From Kiritimatiellia bacterium (lineage in GTDB: Bacteria; Verrucomicrobiota; Kiritimatiellia; RFP12; UBA1067): a stretch of 6,007 bases of DNA. The notes below the pieces were generated by a model. The model worked only from the letters and a program-made list of their open reading frames with translations. It was not told where the DNA came from and searched no databases. Each line of letters opens with the position of its first letter. Positions within the stretch are counted from its first letter, which is position 1. The stretch is taken from NCBI GenBank assembly GCA_017959645.1, contig JAGDAE010000011.1:1-6007 (forward strand), given 5' to 3'. Shown here piece after piece: positions 4,821 to 6,007 of the stretch. A program made the position numbers and the translations under genes.

Positions 4821-6007
4821 GCGAATACAATTTTTCCGCCATCGAGAAGAAGTGGCAGAAGTTCTGGCTCGAAAACAAGACCTTCAAAACCGACAACGGC
4901 GGAAGCAAAAAGAAGTTCTACTGCCTCGACATGTTTCCGTACCCCTCCGGCGCCGGGCTGCACGTAGGCCATCCGGAGGGATACACGGCGACGGACATTC
5001 TCTGCCGCTACAAGCGCATGAAGGGGTTCAACGTGCTGCATCCGATTGGATGGGACGCGTTCGGCCTGCCGGCGGAGCAGTATGCGGTCGAGACGGGTAC
5101 CCATCCGGCGGTGACGACGAAGAAAAACGTCGACCGTTTCCGCGAGCAGATACGCGCTCTCGGCTTTTCGTACGACTGGGATCGCGAGGTCAACACCACC
5201 GACCCCAAGTACTACCGCTGGACGCAGTGGATATTCGAGCAGCTCTACAAGAAGGGGCTGGCCTATGTCGCCGAGGTCCCGGTAAACTGGTGCCCTGCGC
5301 TGGGGACGGTTCTCGCCAACGAGGAGGTCATCGACGGGCGCTCCGAACGCGGGAACCATCCGGTCGTCCGCAAGCCGATGCGCCAGTGGATGCTCAGGAT
5401 CACCGAGTACGCCGAGCGGCTCCTCAAGGACCTCGACGGGCTCGACTGGCCGGAGGGCATCAAGGAGATGCAGCGCAACTGGATCGGCAAGTCGACCGGC
5501 GCGCTGGTGGACTTCGGTGTCCTGACAGGCGGCGCTTGCGCCGCCGAGAAGATTACTGTCTACACCACCCGCTGCGACACGCTTTTCGGCGCGACGTACA
5601 TGGTGCTTTCGCCCGAGCACGCGCTCGTCGCGAAGTGGCTCGAGGACGGCACGCTCAAGAACGCCGACGAGGTGAAGGCCTACCAGAAGAAGGCGGCCTC
5701 CAAGAGCGACCTCGAGCGCACGGAGCTCAACAAGGAGAAGACGGGCGTGCGGCTTGACGGCGTCGTGGGCGTAAATCCCGTCAACGGCGACGAGCTTCCG
5801 ATCTTCATCTCCGACTACGTCCTTGCGAGCTACGGCACCGGCGCGATCATGGCCGTGCCTGCGCACGACGAGCGCGACTTCGACTTCGCGAAGGTGTTCG
5901 GGCTCCCGATATACCAGGTCGTGGCGAATGCAGCGGAGGGGAACGGTGGGCCTGTGACGGGGAACGGGGAGAGCCGCGTTCCCTATACTGGCGGCGAGGC
6001 GTTTACC
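4817..6007 (+). CDS. leuS: Leucyl-tRNA synthetase, 5' part (continues past window end)
   Basis: The ATG at 4817, within the ATGA overlap with the plsX stop, opens a frame that runs without a stop to the window end (397 codons, roughly the first half of a bacterial LeuRS). The enzyme charges tRNA-Leu with leucine and hydrolyses misacylated products. Visible parts are the class I HIGH motif as HVGH (49-52) within FPYPSGAGLHVGHPEGY; the HPIGWDAFGLPAEQYA core; a NWCPALGTVLANEEV segment of the zinc/insert region; and WIGKSTGA, where the CP1 editing domain begins. In that domain TTRCDT (250-255) is the threonine-rich editing motif, with C in place of the frequent P, and GTGAIMAVPAHDERDFDFA carries D351, at the position of the catalytic editing aspartate. 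The KMSKS loop and anticodon domain lie beyond the window. No strong Shine-Dalgarno is seen. Confidence 0.96.
   Translation, partial: MSEYNFSAIEKKWQKFWLENKTFKTDNGGSKKKFYCLDMFPYPSGAGLHVGHPEGYTATDILCRYKRMKGFNVLHPIGWDAFGLPAEQYAVETGTHPAVTTKKNVDRFREQIRALGFSYDWDREVNTTDPKYYRWTQWIFEQLYKKGLAYVAEVPVNWCPALGTVLANEEVIDGRSERGNHPVVRKPMRQWMLRITEYAERLLKDLDGLDWPEGIKEMQRNWIGKSTGALVDFGVLTGGACAAEKITVYTTRCDTLFGATYMVLSPEHALVAKWLEDGTLKNADEVKAYQKKAASKSDLERTELNKEKTGVRLDGVVGVNPVNGDELPIFISDYVLASYGTGAIMAVPAHDERDFDFAKVFGLPIYQVVANAAEGNGGPVTGNGESRVPYTGGEAFT

Noticed and set aside
4852..5757. 301-residue open frame on the + strand within the leuS region
   Set aside because: It lies in a shifted frame over the unmistakable leuS coding sequence and reads as an arginine-rich shadow with no domain.

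Overview
This is a high-GC bacterial chromosomal window. All protein genes and both tRNA genes lie on the + strand. A definite taxon cannot be fixed from this sequence. The tRNAs encode their own CCA, the protein families are bacterial, and the translation signals are mixed (one perfect Shine-Dalgarno, one apparently leaderless start, one ATGA stop/start overlap). A member of the Planctomycetes-Verrucomicrobia-Lentisphaerae/Kiritimatiellota group is my loose guess, by overall resemblance only.

Region 1 (1-1855). A promoter at 24-53 precedes tRNA-Asp(GTC) and tRNA-Gln(CTG). They are followed, with no visible terminator, by a small YkgJ-type cysteine-cluster protein and a membrane-anchored PstS-like substrate-binding protein. 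The close spacing suggests one transcription unit that carries tRNAs and mRNA together.

Region 2 (1856-2628). About 770 bases without a credible gene, but rich in structure. There are G-rich imperfect repeats (1942-2018). Then comes an array of seven short inverted repeats with an exact 22-bp period (2113-2260, plus a decayed eighth unit to 2282). It is followed by three copies of a different palindrome, TCAATGCGCATTGA, at 22-23 bp spacing (2321-2379). Last come a GC-rich stretch able to form four successive hairpins (2456-2577) and a run of 12 G (2578-2589). This island is the most unusual part of the window.

Region 3 (2592-6007). A second promoter shares a 16-base identical block with the tRNA promoter, and its -10 element lies only 7 bases before the coaD start codon. 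It drives a compact housekeeping operon: coaD (CoA synthesis), a DUF177/YceD protein, rpmF (ribosomal protein L32), plsX (phospholipid synthesis) and leuS (leucyl-tRNA synthetase, cut by the window end). The genes overlap or are separated by at most 24 bases. The yceD-rpmF-plsX core is a classical bacterial cluster joining ribosome and membrane-lipid synthesis. Here coaD heads it, and leuS stands where fabH often follows.
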